DNA from: Conoideocrella luteorostrata
Lineage: Eukaryota; Ascomycota; Sordariomycetes; Hypocreales; Clavicipitaceae
Reading direction: 5' to 3'
Length of the DNA: 64,000 nt
Assembly: GCA_032433595.1 (NCBI GenBank)
Contig: JASWJB010000049.1
Coordinates: forward strand, 1 to 64,000
Shown in pieces: positions 22,540 to 34,305 of the stretch; within the stretch, counting starts at the first letter, position 1; each line of letters opens with the position of its first letter. The translations under genes were made by a program, and so were the position numbers. Below the pieces are notes generated by a model that saw only the letters and a list, made by a program, of their open reading frames with translations, searched no databases and was not told where the DNA came from.

Positions 22540-24316
22540 ATGGCCGCCAGCGGTGCCCAAATGGTGAGGACGGACAATGCTCGCTCCAACTCACCTGAAT
22601 GTGGATATGAGTCTCCCAGCGAGCAAAACCAACCCGGCTTCTTTTCATCGCCCTCGCCTACCCCTAGTATACAGAGGGCTCAATTTGCTTCTCCTGCTGC
22701 AACCCTCGTACCATCCTCGCCACCGAATTGTGATGCGCGGCCGCTCTCAAGTGCCGTCCCTCGACCAAGAATCTCCTTCAACCGAACTCTGTTTCCGTCA
22801 AATCGGTCGAGTATTAATCATGTCATGACCAACGCCGAGAAGCTGGTTCCAACCGGGAAGGTGACTTTAAAGGACCGCGTTGCATGCTATCAATGGACCT
22901 ACTTTACGATGGTATGAGTGATCGGTGCCAAATCCCCTCTGACTGTACTGACGATGGCTTGCAGACGATGGCTACTGGTGGTATAGCCAACGTGCTTCAC
23001 GCATGTATGGAGCTCTCGCGAAGTCAACTTCTACTGGAACAAGTGAAAATCTAATTTGCCATAGCATATTACCGAGCTAGTTGGATCACTTATGTTGGCA
23101 CGTTCTTTTGTCTTTTGAACATCGCCTTGTTTGTGATGAACTGTATTCTACTTTGCTCACGTTTCTACATGCGCCCTGGAAGTTTTACGAATTCCTTCAC
23201 CGACCAAGTCGAATCTCTTTTTATCCCTGCCTTTGTAGGTATGTCGAGAACCTTGATCTGCCCAAACACTAACATCGTACAGTTTGTTTCGTGAGAAAGC
23301 CACCTGAACCCACCTCGACTGAACTCCCTAACATACGGCAGAATTGTCATCATATTTATTAATATATGCGAATACGGCGTTCCTCATTGTGGGGCCTGGC
23401 TACTACAGACAATGCAAGTGTCGTTTTGGGTTTATGCCGGCTTGAGTGCCGTGGCCAGTGCTGGCTTATATCTCATTTTGTGGTCAACTCTGTACATGCT
23501 TCCCACGATGACAATAGACATATTTAACAACTAGTACAGCTAACACTTCTTAGAGTATTTCCTGTACATATGATGACGCCTACATGGGTTCTTCCTGCGT
23601 ATCCCCTTCTCCTGACATCCTCTTTTGCAGCACATCTCATCGAAGCTGCAGACACCTCCGGACATCCCCTTGCCATCAACAAGACGGCAATTGCACTTTG
23701 CGCGACCGCAACACAAGGCACTGGCTGCCTCATTGCCTTTATGATTTCCGCGGCTTTCATCTACCGCCTTATGACCCAAAAGCTACCTCGAGACATGCAA
23801 CGGCCCGGTGTTTTCATCTCTATTGGACCCTTTGCATTCACCGCCGCTGGCATTGTACAGCTTGGAATTCAAGCCAAGAGCATTGTCCCCCAAGATTTCC
23901 TCGCGGTCCCAAATGCTGCCGACATCATCAAGGTCGTGTCGGTGCTCGTGGGTTTGTGGCTCTGGGGTCTGGCAATGTGGTTCTTCCTCGTGTCTGTCGG
24001 GTCACTTTGGAAGTATACTCGAACTGGGCATTCAATACCCTTTCAGATGACATGGTGGTCGTTTGTGTTCCCAAACACCGCGCTGGTACGACCCGTAGTA
24101 CACACCCGCTTCCTTTGCGAACCGACAAACTGACTGGATCCCAATTAGGTCGTTGCCACCGAAACCATGGGTGACGTATTCGACAACAAGGGCCTTCACC
24201 TCTTTAGTGCAGCGATGACTATTGCCCTCATCATAGTTTGGATCGGCGTCTTCATCACCATGGTATATTGTCTACGGACGAGGAAGTTACTCTGGCCAAA
24301 GGACGTCTTTGCCTAG
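22540..24316 (+). CDS. TDT-family transporter (SSU1/Mae1 type) with an 8-nt microexon
   Basis: Seven exons: 22540-22911, 22965-23004, 23065-23234, 23283-23290, 23342-23491, 23554-24085 and 24149-24316, giving 479 residues. The cytosolic N-terminus (about 110 residues) is Ser/Pro-rich. The membrane domain starts at RVACYQWTYFTMTMATGGIA, a hallmark of the tellurite-resistance/dicarboxylate transporter family (Mae1 malate permease, Ssu1 sulfite pump). About ten hydrophobic helices follow, including INICEYGVPHCGAW, PTWVLPAYPLLLTS and a C-terminal MTIALIIVWIGVFITMVYC. The family exports sulfite or transports dicarboxylates; the substrate cannot be chosen from sequence. Exon 4 is TTTGTTTC only. Both flanking introns (48 and 51 nt) carry CTAAC branch points, and this is the only arrangement I found that restores the frame between SLFIPAF and SIVIIFINICEYG. 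Confidence 0.87.
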
Positions 24317-24910
24317 TCGACAAGGACCCCTCGCCGAGCACCTTCACGCCCTAATGTGTCATTGCTTCATTCTGGACTCGCATTCGGCGTTTAGCTCTGT
24401 GGGAAGCGCAGCTGCGGACCCGCTTCGATCACATAGATGGGAGGAGCCTTGTTGGCAACTTTGGATTGGATTAGTATCCTAAGTTCCTAGAATAACTCTA
24501 ATTTTCATGGCTATTAAATTAGAAGCAGTAGGTCCACGACCACAGCCTGGGTGAAGTGCACTGTGAATCAGCGTCCCAAACAATACAGATAAATGGTCGG
24601 TCCATGAGTCTTCTATTCCAACCTCAAACGGTCATGAGGTCGTTTTCTATTGCTCCCAATACTGCATGCTTTTCAATTAAAAACGGACGTCTTTCCGGCC
24701 CACTTTTGATTTGCCCGTCGCTTACAATTGCTGCATCGCACCACACAGTAAAATACCGGGGGCGGGGGGGGGGGGTTAGATCCGTCATCGAAATCCAATA
24801 ATGTACATCATTAACGCCGTGATCACCGCCCAAGTGACAAAATATTCCTTGGCGCAAATGGCCGTTGTTTCAAAAACGGGCCGAGACAAGGAAACCTCAG
24901 ACCTGTTCAT
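24317..24910. other. Convergent intergenic region
   Basis: Shared 3' flank of the plus-strand transporter and the minus-strand phosphatase. It contains a G-run (about 24767-24776). No gene is seen. Confidence 0.6.
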
Positions 24911-26851
24911 CTAGAGCTTGGCCTTGGGTTCGGCAGGTTCGGCAGTCGCATCAAGGTTGATGGTTACTTCCCCGGTCTTAGGGCCGTTGCCGAAGAAAAT
25001 AACCTGGACTGTGAGATCGTCCCTACATCGCTACTCTTAGCACAACATGTTGAACTGGGCGGCAAAGACAAGAGGGTGAAGTGAAGTGATGACAACAGTT
25101 GAACAAGTGTGTATTTAGGTGACTTACCGGTATCTTCGAGAGAATGGAGACGGCAGAGTGAGCAATGCTCGGACTTGCTCATCGTTATTGCCGCCGAGAG
25201 CGTTTCTGACCAAATGCGTTGCCACATTCTTATCCTTGACTGTGAAACGGTCCTTTGCGTCGGGGTTGATTCCCCACTGCTGAACACGAATAGGTGTTCT
25301 TTGGCCGTCGAGATTGTTACCCTTGGCTTGTTCCACTGGCAGAGGCTTATTCTGCGATCCGAAAATCTTAGACCAAGCTGCATCGAATTGAGAAGAAGAG
25401 GAACCCGCGGCCTGGCTTTCGATCCATTGGCCTACTAGGCCGACGACTTCTTCGTTGGTGAGCATTTCCCATAGACCATCGGTGGCGAGGACGACAAAAT
25501 CGCCCTTGTCGGGTTGGATTTTGGTGGTAGTGACGATGGGCTCGGCGGTCACGTAGGGCGGTGTTTTGAGTAAGGGAGACGGGCTGCGGCCGAAGAAGCT
25601 GCTTCGTAGCTTACCAGCCACGTCGCGGCTCCATTTGTAGACGGCATCGCCAAAAGCACGCGATGGCTCTAGGCCTCCGAGGACACGGCCGTTCCGAACG
25701 ACGTTCTCCTCTCCGGGATGCTCTTTGCGCATGCGCGCTGCTTCGTTAGGATTGCCGCCGGTCTGGTCCTCGGAGAGCGCCGTCGCCGTCCACTTTCCCG
25801 ACTCCGATCGACGTCCAAGGACAGCCCTTGAATCTCCCGTGCATGCTACACGGAGGAGATTGCTTCGGCTATCATAGAAGGACAGTAGGGCACAAGATCC
25901 GGACAGAGCTGGCTGTAGCAGTTCGGCAGCAACAGCCTTAGAGCTGGCCTTGAATACCTTTTCTACACTTTTGTGGACAATCTCATTGTCCAGGCGGTTG
26001 AACCCCGTTTTGATAGCCAGGTCAATCGCCTCGTCGGCGGGCAAGCTAGCCTTGGCTGACTTGTATGTCTCGTTGAGTTCTCGTGCAACATAGCTGATGA
26101 GGCTTTCGCGCAGAGTTGCCGATGTAGTCCAACCCCTAGACGAATGATTAGCACCAAATCCCAGACGCAGCGTGAGGACGAGCAAGTCGCTAGCAAAAAC
26201 CACTTACGAATGCCCGTCAAAAACACCCCAGAACATCCAATCACTGCTTGTCCCCTCAACGCCAGCCGCCCGACTGGGAACCTCGACGATCTTCTCGGCA
26301 TGGTCATCCTCGATAGGGTCATTACTAGGCAACTGTACTAAATCATATCTTGTAACGCCTTGGCCACGGTTTACAGAAAAGGACTGCTCCAAATTTCGCA
26401 ACTTCTCCGTAGCTTGGTCTGACGTCAACATCTCGACGATACGTCGGCCGTCAGATGTCGGTTTCGAAATGGGACCTTCTCCGACTATTGTGCCTTGCCT
26501 CAGCTCGTCCGCTCCGACAACCAGAACAGTGCGCGTCGGAAGGGCATCAGCAGCAGCGCCTTTGGTCGACGTGAAGCTGCGCGCGGCGGATGGTCCTCCT
26601 GGAACACTGGTCGAATTGTACGAGTACCAAGCTCCGTACCCGACGACGACGCTGGAGACCAGAGCGACGGGCAGACGACGGAAGTACATGGATGACCTCA
26701 GTGGTTCATTGGCGGTCGGTTGGCGATGGGCGTTCTGGCTGGCGGCGGAGAAGATGGCGCGGCGGGAGGTTGTTGAGGTGCGGGAGAGGTTGCGGACGGC
26801 GCTGAAGTATGATGATGTCGTCCGAAACACTCTGAGGGCTGCGCGGTGCAT
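24911..26851 (-). CDS. PTC5: Mitochondrial PP2C-type protein phosphatase (Ptc5-like, pyruvate dehydrogenase phosphatase)
   Basis: Three exons (26851-26208, 26135-25128, 25022-24911) encode 587 residues. The chosen ATG starts MHRAALRVFRTTSSYFSAV, an Arg/Ser-rich, acid-free leader typical of mitochondrial import; the frame is open upstream but has no earlier ATG. A short hydrophobic stretch, VALVSSVVVGYGAWY, may be a membrane anchor. PP2C motifs are in order: FWGVFDGHSGW near residues 208-217, the RVACTGDSRAVLG strand, LEPSRAFGD, VVLATDGLWEML and, in the last exon, RDDLTVQVIFFG. The Asp residues of DGH, DG and DD should bind the Mn/Mg pair. In yeast Ptc5 dephosphorylates the E1-alpha subunit of pyruvate dehydrogenase; the same role is inferred. 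Splices fall inside GHS-GWT and RYR-DDL, both in well-conserved family positions. Confidence 0.9.
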
Positions 26852-27970
26852 TTGGTCGGTTGGTGTGGAAGGTTGGCTGGGGTGCCCGTGAGTCTGCGGA
26901 GGGTTGCTGAAGCTACCGAAGCTGCTTGGGTATCGCTGCCAGAAGCTACGGCTGATGATGATATTGCTAGATGGCCTGCGGCGGCGACTCTCCGACAATA
27001 GATAACGAGTAACGGCCCCTTGTAGGACGATGCCGCATCAGCTCGCCGTGGAGCATGTGTGACAGAAGGGGAGGGGAGGAGCTGCTGTTGAAGAGGGAAG
27101 ATAAGGGTGAAGGATAATGGTGGTGGTAGTTAGGGAGCTGCTAAATCAAGCTAGTGGTTCGTTGGGTATACCAAGGATGTAGGCAGTGAAGGTTCATGAC
27201 TACGTCGGTCTGGATTAATGGCAGCACGGGATTGGCCGCGCAGCCGGAAGCAGGAGCCCACCTGCATCTGCAACCGCACCTGCAACTCGTACCGTAACAC
27301 GTTCCCTAGCTGAGAGGCCTGCCATAACTTATCCGGTATCATACAAAATATGTTTGCACAGCATTTTTTATTTACTTTACTCGCACGTATCATCAACAGA
27401 ATTCATATATTGCATGCACCATCTCTCTGGACCATTTCGCCGATCGTCTCAACCAGCCCTGGGCGTCTTTCTGCACTTGACCCGCCAAGGTGCAGATGAG
27501 CACATATAGCATCGCACGTGAGACAGCATGTCGTTGATAACTGAGCCAATTCGCAACATGACCAAACCATAATGGCATATTTGCATTCTTAATTATTATT
27601 CTTTTTTTCTTTCTCAGATCAGGGGTTCTAAACCATTATATTTCTAATTATTGCCTTTCGCCCATCTACATTTTATATATCCATCTGCATCTAAATTGGT
27701 TTTACCGTTATCGCACGCTATGTACGGAGTAAAATGCCCATCAATTCCCCACCAAATCCCCAGATTTGCGTCGGCGCCCCTCTATGTAACACCGAGCAAG
27801 ACATCCATCCTCACATGCCGCCCCATCAGCTTTGCATCTCATCGCATCAACTGTCAACACCATTCACACAGCGACATTTCAATGCCATAGTATATGAGAA
27901 TCTCAATTTCCTCGTTCAATCCGCTTGCACATACTTTCCTCTCCTATAATCGTACCCCGCCTCATTTCAA
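26852..27970. other. Divergent intergenic region between PTC5-like and PEX39-like genes
   Basis: Promoter region of two divergent genes, 1.1 kb. It holds an exact TACGGAGTA at 27723-27731, 240 bp before the PEX39-like ATG, and AT-rich DNA near 27590-27650. No gene is seen. Confidence 0.55.
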
Positions 27971-28835
27971 ATGGCCCAGCCGAGCTCCTCCCTCTCTGGA
28001 GCCGAGCGCATCCGCTCGCTTCAAGACGAAGATGCTGTATTCCAAGCCTTTGACGCATATCCTTGGACAAAAGATAAGACGTTTCTAGTATGCAATTTCC
28101 CAAGTTACACGCTCTATTATCATGAAGTTATCCTTTTATTCCCGTACAAAACGTCTGCCTCGACCATCGCATCTGACACATGCTAGTCCGGCCTCTCCGC
28201 CATCCTTGGACCCCCAGACTCCTCCAACGGCTCACCTGCCGACATGGCCATTCACGCCCGCATATTCTACTACGCACAGCGAATAGGTGTGCAAATTGAT
28301 TTCGCCTATTACAAAAACTGGCTAGCAAAGCATACCGACCACTTGCCACCTCAAGTCTTGCCTGAAGAGTATCTTTCATCCAAGGTCGAGCCTCTGCTCC
28401 CGTGGCAGCAAGCCGCTCCTAAAGCCGATCTATACGTTGATCGAAAAGCTGCTGCTGATGCTGCTGCTCCTTCAGCGACTTCTGGGGATGGCCAACCCAG
28501 CTATCCGATGGGGTTTGCTGAGATGTTGAAATTGCTTCAAGAAGGCAAGGAGATTCCTGGCATCAGGCAGATCCCCAATACCGTTGCTAGAGATCCGGTA
28601 TGTCCTTTACTACTTACAAAACTGCGCTGAAGTGGCGACCAGGTAAATGTCTAATCAAATTATATAGTCCATCAAGCCCGTTGGCGCTAGGGCTGCTCCG
28701 AAGAAGCCTTGGGAGAAAGATTCCCCACAAGAAGCTCCAGAGCTGAGTCTTCCTAAAGCTCTCGACGTAGAATTCCCTCCACTTGAATCAGAGCCTGTTG
28801 AGCATGCATCGACGACTGAAGCAGTAGCTTCCTGA
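27971..28835 (+). CDS. PEX39: PEX39-like protein with IPGI and KPWE motifs
   Basis: Three exons (27971-28087, 28187-28597, 28668-28835) give 231 residues. The N-terminal third (DEDAVFQAFDAYPWTKDKTFL, then SGLSAILGPP) and a middle region (ARIFYYAQRIGVQIDFAYYKNWL) are probably helical. Next comes a block of the form MGFAEMLKLLQEGKEIPGI, followed after the second intron by SIKPVGARAAPKKPWEK. This combination, F-x-E/L-x-x-L-x-x-G-x-x-IPGI followed by [KR]PWE, matches the family once annotated as the KPWE domain and recently linked to PEX39, a cytosolic factor helping PEX7-dependent import of PTS2 proteins into peroxisomes. Identification rests on motif memory, not on a search. The tail is acidic and Pro-rich. 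The splice between ARDP and SIKPV joins the two motifs, supporting the gene model. Confidence 0.72.
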
Positions 28836-29206
28836 GGGCTTCTGTATTATTTTTGTTCATTTGTGCTTCTAGCATATCACGGGCTATGCATACTGGCGAG
28901 GCGTCAATGTCGTCATCATGTCATTGCGACGCCATTTGCGCAGCCTTCATCGTTGCGTTGGGGAGTTTTATAGAGGTGGATTGCGCGCATATAAATACCA
29001 TAGTTTGAAATTTGAGCGTGCGATATCGGGAATCCAACTAACACTCAGGCGTGAACATGGTGGGAGGTCAGCGTGGATTTCTTCACGTAGCATGATTAGC
29101 ATAGTCACTAAGCAGTATGGCGATACGCTATAGTTTAAAGTAAACTTCTTATATTATGCAAAGGCGATAATGACTTCAAGATCCGAATAAACACAAACTC
29201 AATTCC
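28836..29206. other. Convergent intergenic region
   Basis: Shared 3' flank of the PEX39-like and Pumilio genes. No gene or repeat is seen. Confidence 0.6.
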
Positions 29207-31843
29207 TTAACGATATGCCCCTCCCCCAAATCGTGGGCCAGGGCCCATACGACCACCCATTCCAGGACCAACGCCGGGACCAGGTCGCGTAGTCACGGCA
29301 TGGTTGGTGCAAAGCATGCCAACTCGGGATCCGAATTTGGAGCCACGGAGAGACACCATGTGCTTTCGAATGTGAGCTGCCACCATCTCCCGATGCTGAG
29401 GCGTGGCATTGTTCAGAATCCACTGCACTAGATAGTTGCCATACTGGTCGCTCGCAATGTCGATCAAAGGGATTCGGGTCCTGTCCAAGCGTCCCTCGCA
29501 AACTCGGTCTAGATAACGCCCCAGAAACTCACTTCCGCCGATCTTCAAACACTTTTCCACCACTTTAGACGCAAATTGGTCAGTACTATACTCAGCTGCA
29601 TAACGAATGACATGGTCAACAGCCCTGCTACGGTCTGGAGGCGCGCCATGCTCGCAAATATGCTGAATGCACCAGTTTCCGAATTGGCCATGAGCCACGA
29701 TATCAATATTGGCGAGGACTTCTTCGATACATGGTCTCTGTGAAGAATTATTAGTGCCAGAAGTTACTAACAGCGTCATAGACGCGTACCTTGTCTTCCT
29801 CCAAACAATTCTCAAAGATATTCTGGACAACCAAGCTGCCGGTTTCACCCAACGCCACTTCATGCCACATGCCTCGCAAAGCCTCGTTGACGTACTTCAT
29901 AATTTGAGGCGGAGATTCAGTCCATCGAAGCTCAAAAAGCTTCTGCCATACATGGCAAGCATAGCGATGTATAACTGTCTCAGGAATGCGGCGGAGAAGC
30001 TCATGAACCATGATGGCTTTGTATTCTTCAGGCACCGAGTCAAACGCCTTTTGCACCACATGACATCCAAAGGGATCCATGGACAAATTGAGAGTGTTGC
30101 AGCGTATAGCCTGGGCAATTTTAATCACCTGCTCCGGAGTTCCGTGCTCAAAGCATCGCTGAACTAGAAAGTTGCCGAACCTGTTGATCATCAGAGGGTA
30201 TGCCTGTGCCACAATAGCTTCCACGATATCATATTTCTGATCAGGCGTGCCGACTTTTAATTTTTGCTGTAGGAATATAGAAGCTTGTTGATCATTATTG
30301 CACACAATCTTATCGACTATGTATTTCCAATTGCAAGTCACATTGCGGTCGAGAAGACGTCGATAGTTGAGAGGCTCAGTTGGAGGCAAATATGTTGGGC
30401 CGTCGGTAGGAATACCCTGCTTTACATATATTCAGTAAATGTCAAAAACTCGAGGATGATTAAAGCTTACTTCATTCTTCCAGTTTGTTTTGGATGTAAA
30501 TTCAGATGCATGGGGTGATAGTGGGGTGCCTACGGGTTGCTGCTGAAAACCAGGATATGCTCCCATACCCATCCCACCGAGACCAGGTGGCGGATGCAAT
30601 GTCCCAGAGGGCATAGCGCCTCCCAGTGCTTCGTATTGAGGAATTGGTCCTCCACTTACGGGGTTGTAACCAATGTTTGGGAGGTGATGAGAGTTGCCGA
30701 CCCGGTGGTCGTACCGATGTGGGCGACGACTTGCAGATTGACGCATCACAAGATCCGAATCAGGGCTCAGACGATCTCCACGGTAGCCTTCCATCATCGG
30801 GTAAGGAGTGGTTTGGTCAGGGAACGCCGGATTAAACCCGCGATTACCAAGCCAGGTTCCTGGTTGCAGCTCGTTGCTTGCACCTTGACGAACATTGCTG
30901 GGGAAAGATCCGTTGGAATTTCCCCAGATACCCTTGGCACGGCCAAATGCAGCAGTGGACATGTTATCACTTGTGTCCGATTGTTCATCATCTGTAGTGG
31001 GCCAGGTACTGTCGCGAGAGGTTAAGCCGGCGCTTATGCCTCGCATCATATTGACAGGTTGTATATCAGTGTCACCCTCCTTGAACAAACGGGTGGACAG
31101 CTCCTGATCCAATTTCGAAATCTTGTTTTGTGCATGTGCAAGCTGCAGCTTTAATCGAAGGACCTCATCTGATTCAGAGCGAGCGTCATCCATAGTGGCA
31201 CTAGCTGGACGAGTGCTAGGCGCTGTGGATGAGAAACCCTCAGTGGCTGGCGTGATAGGCAGTGAGTTGCTAGAGGATGTGTGGCCAGGTAGTTGTTGAC
31301 ACATGTTCCCGTCGTCTTCTCCAGATTTGAGAGCTTCGTTCTGTTGATTAAGGACTGCCTTTTGCTCCGAAAGTCTCGCCAAGAGCTTGTCCATTGGATA
31401 ACATTCGTTGGTGGCGTATCCTTGGCCGGCTTCCTGCTTGTCCGTGTGCATTAGACAGAGTCTTCTAAGACAGAGGAAAGATGTGAAACCAACCTTAGGG
31501 CCAACTTGGTTGGCCAGCTTCGATGAAGTTAACACATTAAGACTTTGCTGTCCCGGGATGGATGATGAATGTTCCTGGACAGAGCCAGGTTAGTGTTTTG
31601 GGTCGTAGTAGGGAGAGAAACTAGGATAGAACAGGATGCTGGGATTGGGTAAAAGAAAGAAAGAAAAACCGCAACACCGATAGGCAGAGGGAAAAGATGG
31701 TACATGAGCTCTACACTTACGTTAACTTGGTTAGCTGGTGAAGGTCGACCGCTGCCAAACTTTGCTGTGTCTTCCTGAAAACACAGTCCGGGGATGATTC
31801 CTGTTCGTTGAGGTGGTGAGCCTCGAAAGTCGGAAATGGGCAT
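29207..31843 (-). CDS. Pumilio/PUF-family RNA-binding protein (five exons)
   Basis: Exons 31843-31721, 31574-31494, 31433-30471, 30416-29790 and 29737-29207 encode 774 residues. The N-terminal half (MPISDFRGSPPQRTG onward) is disordered and Ser/Gly/Pro-rich, with one short coiled segment, MDKLLARLSEQKAVLNQQN. The C-terminal half is the PUM-homology domain starting near LNYRRLLDRNVTCNWKYIVD. Helical repeats show the usual core triads, for example MINRFGNFLVQRCFEHG, MDPFGCHVVQKAFD, HRYACHVWQKLFE, HGQFGNWCIQHICEHG, TDQFASKVVEKCLK and SDQYGNYLVQWILN. It ends in a Gly/Pro/Met-rich tail. PUF proteins bind UGU-containing 3' UTR elements and control mRNA decay or translation. Several repeats have atypical recognition residues, so the target cannot be read off. 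Phase-0 introns throughout support the model. Confidence 0.87.
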
Positions 31844-32982
31844 GTTGGGTTGTTGGGGTTGATGCAGTTGGAAGGGCTGAGATGTATTGAAAAGAAAAAT
31901 AAATAAGAACGACTGCTCCGTTTTGCATGGGGCACAGTCAATAAGATTATGAAGATTTCACTCAAAAAAACAGATCTGTTAGATCGCAGACAGAGGTGAT
32001 GTGGAAAAACCAAGACAGTGGGCGCAAAGAAATCAGCAGAGATGGAGAAGAAAAGAAGAAAAAGAAGAAAAGATTGTCTTGACGAAAGATGGCTGCAGCA
32101 TATGCTGGGTGATGCGAGCAGATGAAAGAACGACCTGACAGAGGGAATGGCAAGTGCCGACAAGTGTAGAAATGGCTGGGATCATCTCCGTGGCACAGAT
32201 TAGAAGAAAGAAAGGGCAAGATAAATGGCAATAAACGAGAGTCAAGCGAGCATCTTCGCCGGAGAGAGAGAGAGAGAGGAGATGGTGTGGATTGGAAAGA
32301 CGATGGGACGATTGGAGAAGAAGCTGAGGCCAGCAAAAATACTCGAGTACAAAGAGCGTGGTCGAGCTCGGCAAAGCCCTGGGCAGCCGCATACAACTGC
32401 AAACACGACCGTGGCAGGTGGAAGCACAATAAGGCACCGAGAACCTGCCGACTTCTCCTTGGCGTCGACTCCTTTCGCCATGCAACGAATTAGTTGTAAC
32501 ATGTGGGCTCACGGCATACCGAGCAGCAGATTGGGAGTTGAAAGTCTGATCTTCGGTGTGCAACCTATGCGCTGATCAGTGTCTGCTGCGACCAACGCCA
32601 GGATTCGACCTCGTGTCTCTGGATCCCGGCCGTATGGTTCGATGACATTGTGTACGACTAGTTCTACAGGCCAGAAGTTTGAGTGCTCCATACCACTTTG
32701 TGCAAGTGAAGTCATGCTCTAATTAATTCTCCCAGCCAAGATGAATGCATGGGGAGTAGCTCGTACAGTAAATATACACTCCAGTTTGGAGTCTCCAAGT
32801 GTTTCTTCGCACTCCCGTCTAGGTAGCATCGAGCGCTCCTTTCCTCTGCCATTTCGATCGATTATGCGAATTAATACCGCATCACTTGTGTATTTCAGCA
32901 CATCGTCGTCCTGCCGCAACTTTAAACCACCGTCTCATCGCTTCCTTCCGGGTTTCTCGGCTGTATGTCATATTAGCACGCG
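31844..32982. other. Promoter region of the Pumilio gene
   Basis: The region between the Pumilio start codon and the 3' end of the mS33 gene. On the minus strand it has many CT-rich tracts (31860-32290), typical of a fungal promoter and leader. A (GA)n run lies at about 32263-32281. Serine/leucine-rich frames here reflect the CT bias and are not genes. Confidence 0.5.
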
Positions 32983-33426
32983 TTATGCGTCCATCGGTTT
33001 AGCAATTGACATACCAGGAGGACCATTCTTCTTCTTCGGCGCGCTCTTTCCACGTTGTTTCAGCCTGCACGAAAATTTGGTTAGTTTTGTCTTCCAAACC
33101 TTTTTGAGTTGTTTGATCTCGGGTCGGCGTACTCTTCGATATACTCAAATCGGTCCTCCTCGCCCTCATCCCATGTCGCAAGAACCGGACCAAACTCGCG
33201 CTTCACATCCTTGATAGTGGCAACCTTTCTCGGGTAGTAAGCAGCGACTGCCGGGCCTTTCAATCGTTGGCGCAGGACCTTGTTGCCCATGCGGACACCT
33301 TCTGGATTGAATGTCGTGGCGAAAACTTGGCATTGTGCCTGCGTATCGTCAGCTTTGTAGATGGAAATAACCATTTACGTATCGCACCTTCATCAAATCT
33401 AGGACCCGTGCTCGAGGAACACTCAT
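32983..33426 (-). CDS. RSM27: Mitochondrial small-subunit ribosomal protein mS33 (Rsm27)
   Basis: Three exons (33426-33388, 33338-33133, 33064-32983) encode 108 residues, close to the family length. Exon 1 gives MSVPRARVLDLMK and exon 2 AQCQVFATTFNPEGVRMGNK, then VLRQRLKGPAVAAYYPRKVA. Exon 3 supplies the basic tail LKQRGKSAPKKKNGPPG before TAA. For the second intron a GTACGC donor (68-nt intron) is preferred over a downstream GTTTGG donor, which would leave a 35-nt intron and insert eleven non-conserved residues. mS33 sits in the head of the mitochondrial small ribosomal subunit. The first intron is only 49 nt. Confidence 0.88.
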
Positions 33427-34305
33427 CTTGGGATGCTTGTTGATGTTGTCGTATCGTGATTTTTTTTTTCCCTGCGGCGAACAAATGGTGACATGATGTC
33501 GATCGAAACCCCAGCTCAAGGAGCAATTACCAGCACTGATTGGCTGCAGAGCTTCCGTTAGAACCCACCTGCCAGTGGGTTACTTGTGTGCAAAAAGCTA
33601 CTACGATTGTCGGCAAGCATCGCCAACAAAGCAGTATTATTTACATACTAAATAACTCAAAAGAGAAACTTCTTTATTAGTGCATGTATCTTTATTAACA
33701 ACTGTAAATTAAGAATATAATTACTTTCAGCTTTTTCGTTTTCTGTATTTAGTTCCTTTTCGTTTTAGCGAAATTCAAGATGCTACTGTACACGGTGTGT
33801 CGTGGGACTTGGCTTGCTGACAGTCGCCACTAGTAGTAGCGCCGACAGCCATTTAACGATAACTATGTAGTTGATCTTCATGACCTTCTCCCTTGTAGCC
33901 TTTAGTTGTCGTACTGTTATACCCTTCTATTCGTTGTGTTCCAGGTTTCTAGTGGGATGCTAGATCCGATGCTTAGATCGTCAGAAACGACTGTTACAAC
34001 AGAGTCCGGAGCACGTAGGAAAGAACGCTACGGAGTAACTATAGAGTAGGCTTATCACTACAGTAATTCCTTGTTATTGTACGCTGCTGTAGATAAGTGA
34101 TATAATTATATTCCTCTAGTATACTACGAGTTATGAGTATGATTATATACTGTTTTTTTAAATGTTTTTTTTTTCAGTTCATCTCATTTTTAGTTTGGCA
34201 CTTTGTTCAGGCACTTTGCCCACCGTAGCTACGGTGCTATTGCTTCTGAGGCCCCCACATTTTGTCCCTCCTCACCGTCTCCTTCACATCACATACTTCC
34301 AAAAG
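33427..34305. other. AT-rich divergent intergenic region
   Basis: Lies between the divergent mS33 and RNase III genes. 33.6-34.16 kb is clearly more AT-rich than its surroundings, with many short ATTA/TTAT words, and one TACGGAGTA at 34029-34037. It could be a decayed mobile element, but no terminal repeats are seen. Confidence 0.5.

Noticed and set aside
31717..32563. Ser/Leu-rich minus-strand frames upstream of the Pumilio start
   Set aside because: They follow CT-rich promoter sequence and show no conserved motif.
32581..32660. Possible minus-strand tRNA (GGTCGAATCC-like box B)
   Set aside because: The T-arm does not pair, one base of the box B consensus is missing, and no box A or acceptor stem can be built.
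33065..33099. 35-nt second intron in the mS33 gene using a GTTTGG donor
   Set aside because: It is too short for fungal splicing and adds non-conserved residues. An upstream GTACGC donor gives a 68-nt intron and the expected tail.
33600..34160. AT-rich island as a transposon relic
   Set aside because: No terminal inverted or long terminal repeats, no target duplication and no transposase or polymerase fragment were found. It remains only a compositional observation.
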